From positions 6,095,525-6,159,524 of the forward strand of contig CAIIXF020000004.1 in assembly GCA_903813345.2 (NCBI GenBank): DNA of 64,000 nt, in the 5' to 3' direction. How positions within the stretch are numbered: position 1 is the stretch's first letter; every line of letters begins with the position of its first letter. The notes below the pieces were generated by a model. That model did no database searches, was not told the DNA's origin, and was given only the letters and a program-made list of their open reading frames with translations. The position numbers and the translations under genes are program-made. Source of the stretch: Owenia fusiformis (lineage: Eukaryota > Annelida > Polychaeta > Sabellida > Oweniidae). Below are positions 35,304 to 59,221 of the stretch, piece after piece.

Positions 35304-35475
35304 CAGGCCCGTAACCAGGACTTTTTGAAAAATTTTAGGGGGATTACTTGTGCAATTTTCGTCCAAAAATGGCCCAAATCACTTAAAAAGTACTCAGAAT
35401 GGTGAACAACTGCATGATTTTGAAGGATTTTTGGCCAGGGGGGGTCGAACTCCCCCCCCCCCGGCTACGGGCCTG
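35304..35475. mobile_element. hAT-like MITE ending CAGGCCCGTA
   Basis: Begins CAGGCCCGTAACCAGG and ends CCGGCTACGGGCCTG. A related copy lies at about 53270-53430 in the guanylate cyclase gene, sharing 'atggtgaaaaactgcatg' and the same right end. Both contain a long G/C homopolymer next to the right end. Confidence 0.6.
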
Positions 35476-35689
35476 GACCTGCAGGCTGGTGGGAACACAA
35501 TGGCTATTATGATATATCTTTAGTATTAAGTAATACATCCGAGGTGGATTAAACAATCCATTCATAAAAAGTAATGCCGGACGAGCTAGAAAATGAAAAT
35601 ATCATTCAAAAATCTTATCTGAAATGACACACTGTACGTATATATAAAGTACAAATGTAAGCTCATTTTAAGAAATAATACATCAACTG

Positions 35690-36480
35690 AATCTTTTGCA
35701 TATATTCCAGGTGCACTTTTGTTACATTTGTTACTATTGGTCTGTGTACAATTCGCATTCCTCTGTGAAGGAGAATGCAAGCTTATATTAGGAAATAATT
35801 GAATCTCTTTCATATATTGGTTTGTGTACAATTTCCATTCCTCTGTGTAGGAGAATGCAAGCTTATATTAAGAAATAATTCAATCTCTTGCATATGTTGA
35901 TCTGTGTACAATTCTCATTCATCTGTGTAGGAGAATGCAAGCTTATATCAAACAATAATTGACTCTCTTGCATATATTGGTTTGTGTACAATTCCCATCC
36001 ATCTGTGTAGGAGAATGCAAGCTTATATCAAACAATAATTGACTCTCTTGCATATATTGGTTTGTGTACAATTTTCATTCCTCTGTGTAGGAGGATGCAA
36101 GCTTATATTAAGAAATAATTGAATCTCTTGCATATATTCTAGATGCTGCTAACATTGGTCTGTGTACAATTCCCATTTCTCTGCGTAGAAAAATGCAGGT
36201 TTATATCAAGAAATAACCAAATCTCTTGCATATATATTGGTTTGTGTAGTATTCCCATTACTCTGCGTAAGAGAATGCAAGTTTATATTAAGAAGTAACT
36301 AAATCTCTTGCATATTAATTTCAGGTGCAATTGCTAATATTGCATGGTTTGTGTGCAATTCTCATTCCTCTGGGTAAAATAATGCAAGTTTATATTAATT
36401 TATTTGAAACATACTGTAGGAACAAATAACTGAATCTCTTATAAATTATTAATTGTATACATTCCTGGTGAAATTGCTAC
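35690..36480 (+). repeat. Minisatellite derived from a signal-peptide exon and its splice acceptor
   Basis: About nine units of roughly 80-100 bp. Better-preserved units read 'tgcatatattccag', then an ATG- or GTG-led stretch encoding LLLLVCVQFSFLC-like residues, then GGAGAATGCAAGC and 'ttatattaagaaataa'. The unit at 36143 encodes MLLTLVCVQFPFLCVEK after an AG. Most units carry frame breaks. The same unit recurs at 39240-39474, where the last copy is intact. Confidence 0.65.
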
Positions 36481-36489
36481 TATTGAAAT

Positions 36490-37529
36490 TTATAACACAA
36501 AAAATGTTTGTCGTCCAGATATCATAGACAAGGAAGCCATCTAAAGTCGTCGACATAAAAAAATATCGCATAAAAGTGATTGAAGCATATTGTATATCAT
36601 AACAATAAAAGAAATGATAGTAATAAGCAAAAGGAACTTAAATTCAATATTTAACGTGAGACAAAGCATAAAAACCCTCTTAATTAGTCACGACTTTTAA
36701 TACAAATGGCCGATCGTAATTTTAGGATACAAGACTTTCGCCATCCTTTTAAAAACGGAAAGTGATGAGGATGATGGGCATAATTCTAAACTGGCAGTAC
36801 CTTACAGTAGCATTATAAGAACATTGGCGATTATTTCATTTTGATACGATGCCATCCCTCCATGCGAATACGTTATTGCGCTGGGGCATTTGATAATTTA
36901 CGTAAATTGTTTTGACTGTAGCTACTTTCCTTTCCAAAAATGCACAACCGACAATGATATATTCTTAACTCAAAATCACGCGAGTAAACGGATGTGAAAC
37001 AAAGAATTAGAAGCTCTTTATTATTGCCTCTCTGGATAGAACTTATTATTTTGAGATTCGCCTGACACGTTGCATTAAGTTAACGTATGCAAATTTCGTT
37101 CTTTATTGTCACTCTTTCTAGATTTTAATATGCACATTTTGCAACGGTTCGTGGACCGTTTACTAGTAGTTATATACATATGGAAAAGCTGTTCACTGAA
37201 ACGCTGAAAACATTTTGATGTTATCCACTCCATTAGTATAATATGATCACTTTATCACAGTGTTTATTCATATGTGTAAAAGGGTGTAGCCGAGATCAAA
37301 ATCACAACACAAGCAATTTGTATATTTGCGTATACTAACCGCAAACACTGGCTGAATTGAACTTGAACTGGTATACTGTACCATATATTTGCTCAATACT
37401 TTTAGTTTGACAAGTGTACATAAAGTCATAAAACTTATGAAGAGTTGTCGCTGTCGATATACTTTAACGTACATATAATTCAATCGCATACATCAAATAA
37501 AATATAATGCATGCATATACATGTACATG
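36490..37529. other. Spacer, nothing recognised
   Basis: No exon, RNA gene or transposon end that I can support between the two duplicated units. Confidence 0.35.
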
Positions 37530-39474
37530 AACAATATAGACGTCCGAATTCCGGTGAATCGAATAAGTACAGGATTAGTATGGAGTTTATTACGTGGATT
37601 ACAGGAAGATGACGAATTAAAACTATGGATTTATGCTTTGATGATACAACAATTGACCAACTATTTGTAACGATGAAGTGGCAATCACTGAATGTCGACA
37701 AAACAAAGGTGAGGATATCCGGATTGATTTATGACAGCGCATCTTTTATGACAGTTAATGTTAAGGTAAAGTTCACGGAAAATTGAAAAATGTGCAGGGC
37801 AGAAATTTCAAACTTTTCTTTTATTGAATATTTATGAATGTTTATGCTGGGTCTAATGTCGTTTGTGGTTCAATCCTTGCAAATAGACGCACGCTAAAGT
37901 GCAAATAAGGATAGACAAATGCATCTCTATTTAGATATTTATGCATTAATTGTACTTTACTTGATTTCTCAAGATATTATTGCACGAGAACAGAATATTT
38001 AAGTGCAAATTGGTCATATCTAGGATTCTTCATCCCAGGTCATACTTTCTAAAACAGTTCGATTCAATCTAAAGGAAAAATTGGCACGTTACCTTTTGAA
38101 CTGTTTATTACAGATTTATAGTTGCTGCTTGACTGTACTGTATAGACTGTACAATGCAGTTTTTATTGTTAACTACAGGTGGAAATAGAAACAAAATTGT
38201 TGATAATTTATCCGTTCAAAAAGTGTCCATGTAATGCATGTAGTTTTAATGGGACATCTGCGAAATCTGATTATTAATCTGAAATAGTAAAGATACAAAG
38301 TCACTATATCCAAAATGTGTTAACAATGGCCCTTAACATGGGCATGTATCTAGAAATTGGTGGCAACCAGGGTGTGACGGTGTCACTACATTATGTGTAC
38401 ATAAATAACTCTAGTTAATCAGTTGATGGTATAAAGTCACAGCTAGATTTAATCAATGTACTTTTAATTAAAATAGTTGCTCTGACTGGTCATGGCGAAC
38501 TGACTCTGACACGGCCCGTGTTCTCGAAGTATGTTTCATATTTATCTACTTATGCGACATATAACATTCGAGACACAATTTGAATTCAACATCATCTAAT
38601 ATTATTGTATTTATGAAATCATTTGCATTTGGTTGCAACTGTTGCACAATCAACAAAGTTTGACTAGTTCTATTTATGTCATTATATAAATTGTACGTTA
38701 TATTTTATATTTTGCAAGTTTAGAAATTATTTCGAAAGGTGGTTGGATTCGGAATGGGTTGGTTTCAATTAGTTTTATTTATCTCCTTAATTAATTACTA
38801 TATTGTATATAATTTGTTCAAGTAAGGGAATAATTTCAAACAATGATAGTAATTAATGTATGTTTTTTCATAAATTACAGTTATCTAGTATAATCGCATT
38901 AATAAATCATGAAATCAAAGTAAGTTATCCTATCAAAATGGAAAAACATAACATAAAATGATTTACATAATATGGAAATAACGTAAGTTGTTAAATAATC
39001 AAATTTCAAATCTGTCATTAAGCCTTGCCAGTGTATCGAGTGGAACCAATAATGATATGTCAGTACGAGGATAGATATGTCAGCTCAGCTTCACGACGGA
39101 ATGTTTATTGAAAAGTTAATCCAACCTTATACATATTTTCTGAATATTTTGTATAAAAGTAATGTTTCCGATGTAAGTCTAGAACTCCATTAATGCAGAG
39201 AACGCCAGATGTTCATGAGCTACTGATTGGATCATATCAACTGAATATCTTGCATATACAATTCCAGGTGCATTTGTTACTATCGGTCTGTGTACAATTC
39301 TCATTCATCTGCGTAGGAGAATGCAAGCTTATATTAAGAAATAACTGAATCTTTTGCATATATTCCAGATGCGACTGCTACTATTGGTCTGTGTACACTT
39401 TTCGTTTCTCTGCGAAGGAGAAACTGGAGATGTCGGAGAAGCCGCCAGACAAAGCATAATAGACAAGTATAGAG
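37530..39474 (+). repeat. Duplicated unit 2
   Basis: Second copy of the unit at 34170-36480: the conserved stretch at 37550-37710 (VNRISTGLVWSLLRG, then GLQEDDELK), a diverged middle, and two signal-peptide-exon units at 39240-39474. About 1 kb of middle sequence (34990-35160 against 38940-39110) is still alignable by eye. Confidence 0.55.
39369..39474 (+). CDS. Orphan first coding exon with signal peptide
   Basis: Directly after an acceptor-like TATTCCAG, an ATG opens 35 codons and one extra base, ending at a GTGAAT donor. It begins MRLLLLVCVHFSFLCEG, a good secretory signal with a cysteine near the cleavage region, and continues ETGDVGEAARQSIIDKYR. The exon is the intact version of the units that form the arrays at 35690-36480 and 39240. 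Following exons were not found before copy E of the PR/SET family at 42031, which has its own start. It may belong to a gene whose other exons are too short to see, or be a relic. Confidence 0.4.
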
Positions 39475-39630
39475 GTGAATAAATGACTCGTTGTGCGTTG
39501 GCACATGGTCAGTCTCTAACTCTGATATTCTTAAAACCCTATGAACATATGGAACAGACAGATATTGAATTGTGACGTGTTATTATATTGATTTAAATTG
39601 TATTATATTATTTTGTATTAGTGTATATAT

Positions 39631-39800
39631 AGGTTATTTACTGGGAGGGATTGAATATGGGTTTTATTCCGAGGGACAATATGATATTGACCGAGGGAGC
39701 GCAGCGACCGAGTGTCAATATTATATTGCTCAAGGTCGATATCATATTTTTCCGAGGAATAAAACCCATATTGAATCCCGACCTGAAATAACATATTTAT
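39631..39800. repeat. Foldback element with CGAGGGAGCGCAGCGACCGAG centre
   Basis: Arms of about 50 bases around a CG-rich centre: GGATTGAATATGGGTTTTAT at the left is mirrored by its complement at the right. It resembles the hairpin at 61296-61466 in design but not in sequence. Confidence 0.7.
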
Positions 39801-40015
39801 TCCAAAATACATTCCTCTAAAATGTTACATTTGGATAATGCTTTCATCAATTAGCCAAGGTTAAAAAACAACCAGGAAACCAAAAATAGGTTAATACGTT
39901 TCAATACGATCTTTTCCCGGGGACAATACGATTTTTCCATGTACTACGCTCCAGTACGATTTTTTCCCCGGGGACAATACGATTTTTTCATGTAATACGA
40001 TTCAATACGATTTTT

Positions 40016-42030
40016 ATTCCTTCATATTTTCCTGGAAAAACAGTAGTATTATGGAATAATATGCTTTATTTAATTGAATCACAGTGTGTTACATTGTGTT
40101 TTATCTAATCGTACGTCCTATATTGCATTCTATATTATTGTATTAATTTAAATTTTTTAAAAAGCTGTATCTGTACTTGAATTCGCATATCAGTCAAGCC
40201 AAGTAAGTAAGTCAACATTCGAAAATAAAAATCTCAAAAATCGTACATCTTTGATTTCCAAAATAATTTGTGAGATGGTTATTTAGATGATAATACACAT
40301 TTTAACGCACTAATTTTGAGTACATCTCGAATCAATTCTCAACAAAGCGTTATCGAAATAAGTATTCGAAATGTTTGAGTTCGGGATGATAAAAGTACGT
40401 TAAGATATACCGCTCCTTAACAAACTCCTTTAGGAACAAGATAAAGAATCAAATGCATATTCTTCCTATTTATTCCCTGACACATGTCAATGAATGTTGC
40501 ATAAGTAAATATCTCCGTTTTAAAAAATTCGGAAAACGTTGTTCTCTACAGGTGCCATTTTTTATAATTGAAAAACAAAATTGAACAATTTGCATTTCTA
40601 AATTGATAAGTTTCTCGGAATACAACTTAACTGTAAACGATTTAAGACATTAATAATATTTCCCTTAGTGAACCCATGCTGAAAAGACAGTAACTGGGTC
40701 AATGTTTTGTGTTCAACCTTGTTTTCATGACTTTTAAACATGAGTCGACGATTATGTAGGAAATTTCATTTTAAATGTAAGCGTGTCAACTCCTGTTTTT
40801 GCACAATATTTAGCCCTTTATAATGATAGATCGCCAAAATATGCATGTACTCTCAATAAGGCGATATGTTTTTCAATTTATAGATGAAAACTATAAACTC
40901 AAACAAAAAATTCAAATCACCCGCTCTATTATTTTGATTACACAAGACGAAATTTCCACTCCCGGGGAGCACTTTGGTATCACCTTGAAGGAGAATTCTT
41001 GAAAAATCGTTCGAATTTTCACAAAAGGTTTCACGTAATTTTATTGCTTTGTTTAAGCCTCGACTTATATTATACTCAAATCCGATACCATAATTATGAA
41101 TCAAAATGAAACATTCAATTCACCAGGTTAAATAATTAACCGTTTCGAGAATTGATGATTTGAGTTAATTGTGGATATTTAATATATAAATGTAAGTTGG
41201 CATGTATTCGACGGTTAATGTACACACATGATGTATGCATCAACGTGTGATTTAAATATCAATTCGTGACTATCACATTTGGCTTCCAAAAATAAAGTTG
41301 GAAATTACAGTGGTAGGAGATTAACGAAAACGTCAATCACATCCAAATATCCGTACGACGTCAAGTATTAACAAAACACTTTTCGTGCATCTCGAACATG
41401 GCAAGGTTCTGTGATCCAGCAATGTGCATTTCGAAAGAAAAAATTCACAAATATCAAAAAAATTTCATTGAGTAGGATATTACATTCGTAATCACAACTT
41501 TCAAATTATTATTTTTAACCAAGAATTGTAAGAACTTGAAACATGTTGTGAGTTTTTCAAACGGCATATCCTCATTCACGTTCTTTGAAAAGGATGAATC
41601 CATTTGAAAACATGGATTTTCTTGATTATTCTTCAAAACTACCCTTGAAATATAAGTATGTAGGATATTACAGTGTAAATTGACACGCATTTGTTTGCTC
41701 GATATCCTGAACAAATAAATGCAGTACCGTCTTGCAATATTTGAAAACCGAAAGTTCATTCTGTATGTAAACAAGAAAAAATACATTTATGGTTGGTTCA
41801 TAATGAAAAATGACGAATAACATATATCTTTTGAAGTAGGGGTAGACAGGGACACAGTAGAAAATCAGAAATTTAGGTCATATCCCAAAGATTGCTTCAC
41901 CAATATGTAACAGAACATCAAAAGTATCATTTACACGTTTGCTGATAGGTTTATTGAAAATAATTAACCAGAGGTTTACTTCAATTGTGGCACCATTCTT
42001 ATTAAATATTGATGAACATACGAATTTCGA
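40016..42030. other. Region upstream of copy E, nothing recognised
   Basis: AT-rich. Minus-strand open frames at 41454-41786 and 40853-41104 have no recognised domain and no splice support. Short direct repeats of a 'caatacgattttt' phrase lie just before, at 39895-40015. The promoter of copy E should lie here, but I see no convincing TATA box. Confidence 0.35.
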
Positions 42031-43716
42031 ATGTTGACTAAGTTACTTGTCTTGACCGATATGCTGTTTCTAATTGTTCATGCTATATTGCATTCTAATA
42101 TTTATGTTCAAGGTAAACTCTCAAAATTCGCCAATCACGAAGGACTGTACAGTGATGAAATTGAAGCTCGCCTTGCCACACTTGACAAGGTTTCACTTCT
42201 TAAAAATGATGAATATGTAAATGATTTTAAAAGTAAACTCCAAAGTATGATTTCCGAGTACGATCAAGAGGATGTAGAATCCGAACCGGAACCGGAAGAA
42301 GAATCAGAACCGGAACCGGAAGAAGAATCGGAAGAAGAAGAAGACGACGACGAAGACGTTATATATTTAGAGGATGAAGAATGGGATATGGAATACTGGG
42401 ATGAACATCTATGCGCAACAGATCATGATGATATCATTCCTGATAACGTCATTGACTGGAATGTTACAGACCGTGCAAGAAAAACTATGCCACCGGGGTT
42501 TAGAATATCAAATTCTACAATACCCGGGGCGAATCTCGGTGTTTTCGCCGAGGCATTTATACCTTCAGGGACCTATATGGGACCATATGAGGGAGAAGTT
42601 ATTTATGATGACGAAGATCTCTATCTTAATGCAGACTATGCTTTCAAGGTAAATTGTTATTTTGAGATAAGGATCTGATTTTACCTTATGATTTGATTAG
42701 ACTCTGGGCGATCCAACAGCACTTAAAGCTGGAGAGGGTAGAGCATTTATCTGTTATGTCTTCAATTTGGAGGAGTAATTGTTAAATTCATACACTATCA
42801 AGTACATACATCGTCGCCTTCAATTGGGTTTATTAATATTTCGATTCATACAGCGTTATGATCGAAGAATAAAAATATAACTGAAGCCCAATACCCTGTT
42901 GGTCGTCCGATTCTGTGTACTTTGTTATTTGCTTGACTGATATTTAACTTAAGGTACCTTACCTTTTTATTCTTCTTTGCTAGATTTACAAAAACAATCA
43001 GCTCCTATTCTTCCGAGATGCCTGGCATCCAGATACCTCTAGCTGGGTACGCTACGTCAACTGTGCCCGCGATATGGTGGAACAAAACCTAGAACCAATA
43101 CAATGCGAAGACCATGTGAGTCTACACAATTAGTGACTGATGTTTTGATAATTAGGCCTAACGATTTGTACCCAAAGTTCTTCATTGATATAATTTGGCT
43201 ATTTACAAATATTTCCTCGTTTTTGTAAATATATGTACAGTATGTAAACAAAAGCGCCAAAAGGGAAATGACAATAACGTGTATGAAACACAATAGGGTA
43301 TGTAAAATTATATGGACCCCCTGTCCTTCTTGTTGGAATTAAAAGGGCTACGTTCATTAACTTCTGGGGTGGTTAATTCAATGGATATTGTAGGAACTCT
43401 TGGCACTTGGTCTATCATGATAGTTATTTGCTATACTTTTTGATTTTTAGGCCAGAATTCATCTTATTATCCTATTCCAATCTGTATAAATCGATCCCTA
43501 TATGCACAGACCTTACTGAATTCACTGCACCTGTAACTTCATTCTTCTTTTTAGATATACTTCCGGGCAATCAAGGATATTAAACCAAATACAGAACTAT
43601 TTATATTCTACGGTTGGGGTTATGCACCCAAACTTGGCCTAGTCGACTACGAATATTGCAAATGGTTCAATGGGACATTTTATGACAGTATTGGCTCAGA
43701 ATGGGTCTGCTCCTAG
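42031..43716 (+). CDS. Secreted acidic PR/SET-domain protein, copy E (303 aa, three exons)
   Basis: Exons 42031-42648, 42984-43115 and 43555-43716 join in frame. The N-terminus LLVLTDMLFLIVHAIL is a strong signal peptide. Residues about 29-77 are a charged helical segment, and 78-126 are mostly Glu and Asp with two EPEPEEE repeats. The PR domain follows: LCATD, NLGVFAE, YVNCARDMVEQNL (the full family signature) and ELFIFYG, then CKWFNGT and a stop after WVCS. Three N-glycosylation sequons (NVT, NST, NGT) fit secretion. Intron positions inside the PR domain match copies A-D, but the leader is not split, so the N-terminal gene structure differs. An AATAAA follows the stop by 40 bases. No zinc fingers. 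Confidence 0.85.
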
Positions 43717-43755
43717 ATATTCTGAACATACTGTTCAATATACTTCTATATAACT

Positions 43756-43761
43756 AATAAA
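43756..43761 (+). promoter_or_regulatory. Polyadenylation signal of copy E
   Basis: AATAAA, 40 bases after the TAG of exon 3, followed by a GT-rich stretch (CCTGTGGTGCATGTGCATG). It supports 43555-43716 as a genuine terminal exon. Confidence 0.6.
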
Positions 43762-44257
43762 CCTGTGGTGCATGTGCATGCTTCTAACTTAGCAAAGTGA
43801 TACTTACATATGCATGCGTTTAACTAAACCATTTTGCCTAAATGCACGACTTTTTGATTATCCGTGTAAAGATTCCAACTAGAAAGATCTGACACACCTG
43901 AAATATGCATGCCTGTAGCTGGGGATATCCGATGCTTGCGATGGATTCATACAACCCACGAATATTAAAACTTAAACTGGTGATGGGCCTTTCAGGCGGA
44001 GTCATGCATCTTGAAATCAATGCATACATCACTAGGCGACCCAAAAGCAGGTTACGGTTATTTAACAATCTCTTTCAGTAAACTGTGAATCTACTTTTGG
44101 TGCGCCTGTATAATTAGGGATTTTTTCAAAATAAAATTGCAGTAATATAAGGTGCCATGATTGAAAATGGAATGTGACGATTATTGACAATGAACTGTTT
44201 TTTGGTAGTTCCAGGCATAACCCACGTCTTACATAGCTTCTGCTTACATTATTTTAG

Positions 44258-44428
44258 ATATACTATAGGGCTATCCAACCTATTAAACCAGGCCAAGAAC
44301 TGTTTGTATTCTATGGAGAAGGGTACGTCGAAAAGCTTGGCATTGCAATGCGTAATTATTGCAAATGGTACAATGGAACTCTACACGATGGGATTGGATC
44401 AGATTATACTTGTGAGGACATTGACTAG
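44258..44428 (+). CDS. Second terminal PR exon of copy E, alternative or relic
   Basis: After a good acceptor (CATTATTTTAG) the frame reads IYYRAIQPIKPGQELFVFYG, then EGYVEKLGIAMRNYCKWYNG and ends at CEDID-stop, 56 codons. It starts in phase 0, as does exon 3 at 43555, so it could be spliced to 43115 instead and give a different C-terminus. It is more like copies A-D than exon 3 is (IYYR, PGQEL, KLGI). No matching upstream exons lie between 43716 and 44258. It is therefore either a mutually exclusive last exon or the survivor of a lost gene. Confidence 0.6.
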   Translation: MYYRAIQPIKPGQELFVFYGEGYVEKLGIAMRNYCKWYNGTLHDGIGSDYTCEDID

Positions 44429-44646
44429 GATCAGAGTATACTTGTGAGGGCATTGACTAGAATCAGAGTATACTTGTGAAGACATTGACTAGGATCAGAG
44501 TATACTTGTGAGGACATTGACTAGGATCAGAGTATACGTGTGAGGACATTGACTAGAATCAGAGTATACTTGTGAGGACATTGACTAGGATCAGAGTATA
44601 CTTGTGAGGACATTGACTAGAATCTTGGCAAACTTGTGAGGACAAT
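44395..44646 (+). repeat. 32-bp minisatellite grown from the end of a coding exon
   Basis: About eight units of AGGATCAGAGTATACTTGTG plus AGGACATTGACT. The first unit is the last part of the PR exon at 44258-44428, including its stop codon; the later units extend downstream with small changes. Confidence 0.85.
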
Positions 44647-44780
44647 CACATTTTACTATCTCAACCAATCAGAGTCCTTGGATTCCAATATAGTGTGATA
44701 ATATACATTATTGACGTATTATTTATGCATTGGACGATTTGAACCAAATAAGTAAGACCTTTTTGTCGTCAAGATAGACG

Positions 44781-44960
44781 AGCGAACGGACAGAGCCGTT
44801 CTTTAAAGTCTATAAGTCTTTTATCTAGCTTATTTATTATCAGTTTGATGGACCCGTCAAAATAGGAACGAGCAAACGGACAGAGCCGTTCTTTAAAGTC
44901 TATAAGTCTTTTATCTAGCTTATTTATTATCAGTTTGATGGACCCGTCATAATAGGAAGG
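44781..44960. repeat. 90-bp direct duplication
   Basis: 44781-44870 and 44871-44960 are nearly identical, beginning AGCGAACGGACAGAGCCGTT and AGCAAACGGACAGAGCCGTT and ending in a 'gatggacccgtcaaaatagga' type phrase. No coding sense. Confidence 0.85.
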
Positions 44961-45542
44961 GAGGTAACTCCCTCCCATAAGTTTGGCAACTGGAAGACTT
45001 CATTTGATAGATCAAAGTATGTTGATGTTTGAATCTTTTGATTTTGTTCCTTATATTTGAATTTTAGTGACAAGTTTTATGATTTTTTAAATCGCCAAAT
45101 ATAAACATGCTTTGATATACAAACCAAAAAGGGCACTTCCGGTTACCAAATTATGGAGGGGAGGGTGTGGTGTACCATAATATGTTATTTCATCCAAACT
45201 ACCGCAGGAAACTTAATTATACTTTACTTAGACTTGCTATTCGTCCATTTTGATATGTCTCGAAAATACTTTTGCTACCCTTCATAAAGCATCCAATCTT
45301 CATTAAAATATAAACGGAAAAGGAGTGGCAAGTCTGAATAAATTCCAGCCTGTATATTAAAGAAGAATATATAAGTAAAGATGATTGATATTTAATTGTA
45401 TTTATTTCAATAAATAAAATGATTATATTACATCTAAAATATATGAAAATGTATATGACTCTCATACCACTACGTACTTGGTGCGATCACTACATTACTG
45501 TATTTTGTAAAAAGATCTGTGATACAATAAAAAGAATATTTT
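44961..45542. other. Intergenic between copy E and the guanylate cyclase
   Basis: 3' region of the minus-strand cyclase gene. TTTATT at 45401-45406 reads AATAAA on the minus strand, about 140 bases after the cyclase stop, a candidate polyadenylation signal. Nothing else seen. Confidence 0.4.
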
Positions 45543-58178
<12,636 letters not shown>

Positions 58179-59221
58179 CTACAAACAGAACAAGTTGTGC
58201 AAGATTATGACATACAATGCGACACAGAGTGTGTACCAAAATACCTTAGTATGCGTGACAGTTAACGCAAAGGGTAAGGTACAAAATGAGGGTGGTGAGC
58301 AAGCCAACGTTATCATGATATCTGGTTAGTGCCCGTAAAACATTAGTTGACAAAGATAACTGTACAATTTGAAGGATCTTTTCCATAATGGGGTGTATAG
58401 TTTTAGCAATGCAACATGTCACCGCATCACTCGCCGATCGCCATACGCCAAACACCAACTGCCGAACACCGTCCACAAAAAGTTTTAGACAAAACTAATA
58501 TGTCACTACTTCTTGTGATGACATAAAAACTAAACATAAATAAACGATGAAATTATCCCTCTGTTTAAATTGCACCTAAACGCCTGGTGAGAATGACCGA
58601 TCTTTAAATAGGCTGCTCTGTATTCAGCTAAGTTAATGTCACTTTGCTACCAGGATTCCCAGTTTACATATTATTTACAAATTGATCTAATTATCTATAC
58701 TCAATTCAGAGAGAAACATATTTCAAGCGACTACAATCATTAAATCATGCTAAATGTTACGGCACCCAAGGGTACATCGAAACCTTGCAGTCATAAAGAC
58801 CTATTACAAAAAAAAAAATTTAACAGTTTTGAGCGGTGAATGTTTCCCCCTTTTCAAAATTGCCATTTTACTACTTACAAACTTTTGTAAATATTTCATG
58901 TAGAAACACTTTTTAAAACCTCGTGAATACAAAGCATTATTATTTTTGCCAGTTTTTGCCGCTTATTTTCTTAATTTACACCATTAAGTGTTCATTTTGA
59001 TGATATTAGTGAACATGAACCAATTATGCACATTTTGATGATTTGCGTAAATTGATCAACGTTTGTAAAGGATAGCCATAATAGTTAAGCATATTCTGCG
59101 AATTTTAGTCTCGGTATTCAAAGGGTTTGAATAATGGAAGTGCCACTGCCAATGTTGTCTAATGATTTGCCTCTGTCAACAGTTAGTGTCTATAAATTGT
59201 CTTAATCAGCGCCAGTTGCTT
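58179..59221. other. Upstream of the last recognised cyclase exon, nothing secure
   Basis: Intron of the cyclase gene in the minus direction. An open minus-strand frame at 58246-58476 has no ANF-receptor features and no good splice borders. No other feature seen. Confidence 0.35.

Larger units (their letters stand above)
34170..36480 (+). repeat. Duplicated unit 1 with a possible exon and signal-peptide-like repeats
   Basis: Similar to 37530-39474 in order: a conserved stretch (34210-34380 against 37550-37710), shared phrases around 'gctaaagtgcaaataagga', then repeats built on a signal-peptide-like exon. In both copies the plus strand reads GLQEDDELK, then WIYALMIQQLTNYL and a stop, with few differences, which hints at a conserved terminal exon. 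Copy 1 has a possible acceptor (TTAATTTCAG) just before it. I could not assemble a gene, and the protein family is unknown to me. Confidence 0.55.

Noticed and set aside
41454-41786. 110-aa minus-strand frame upstream of copy E
   Set aside because: No recognised domain, no splice or promoter support, AT-rich composition typical of chance frames here.
58246-58476. Minus-strand 76-aa frame just upstream of the cyclase exon at 57910-58178
   Set aside because: Considered as a further ligand-binding exon, but it has no ANF-receptor signature and no acceptor or donor that keeps the required phase.
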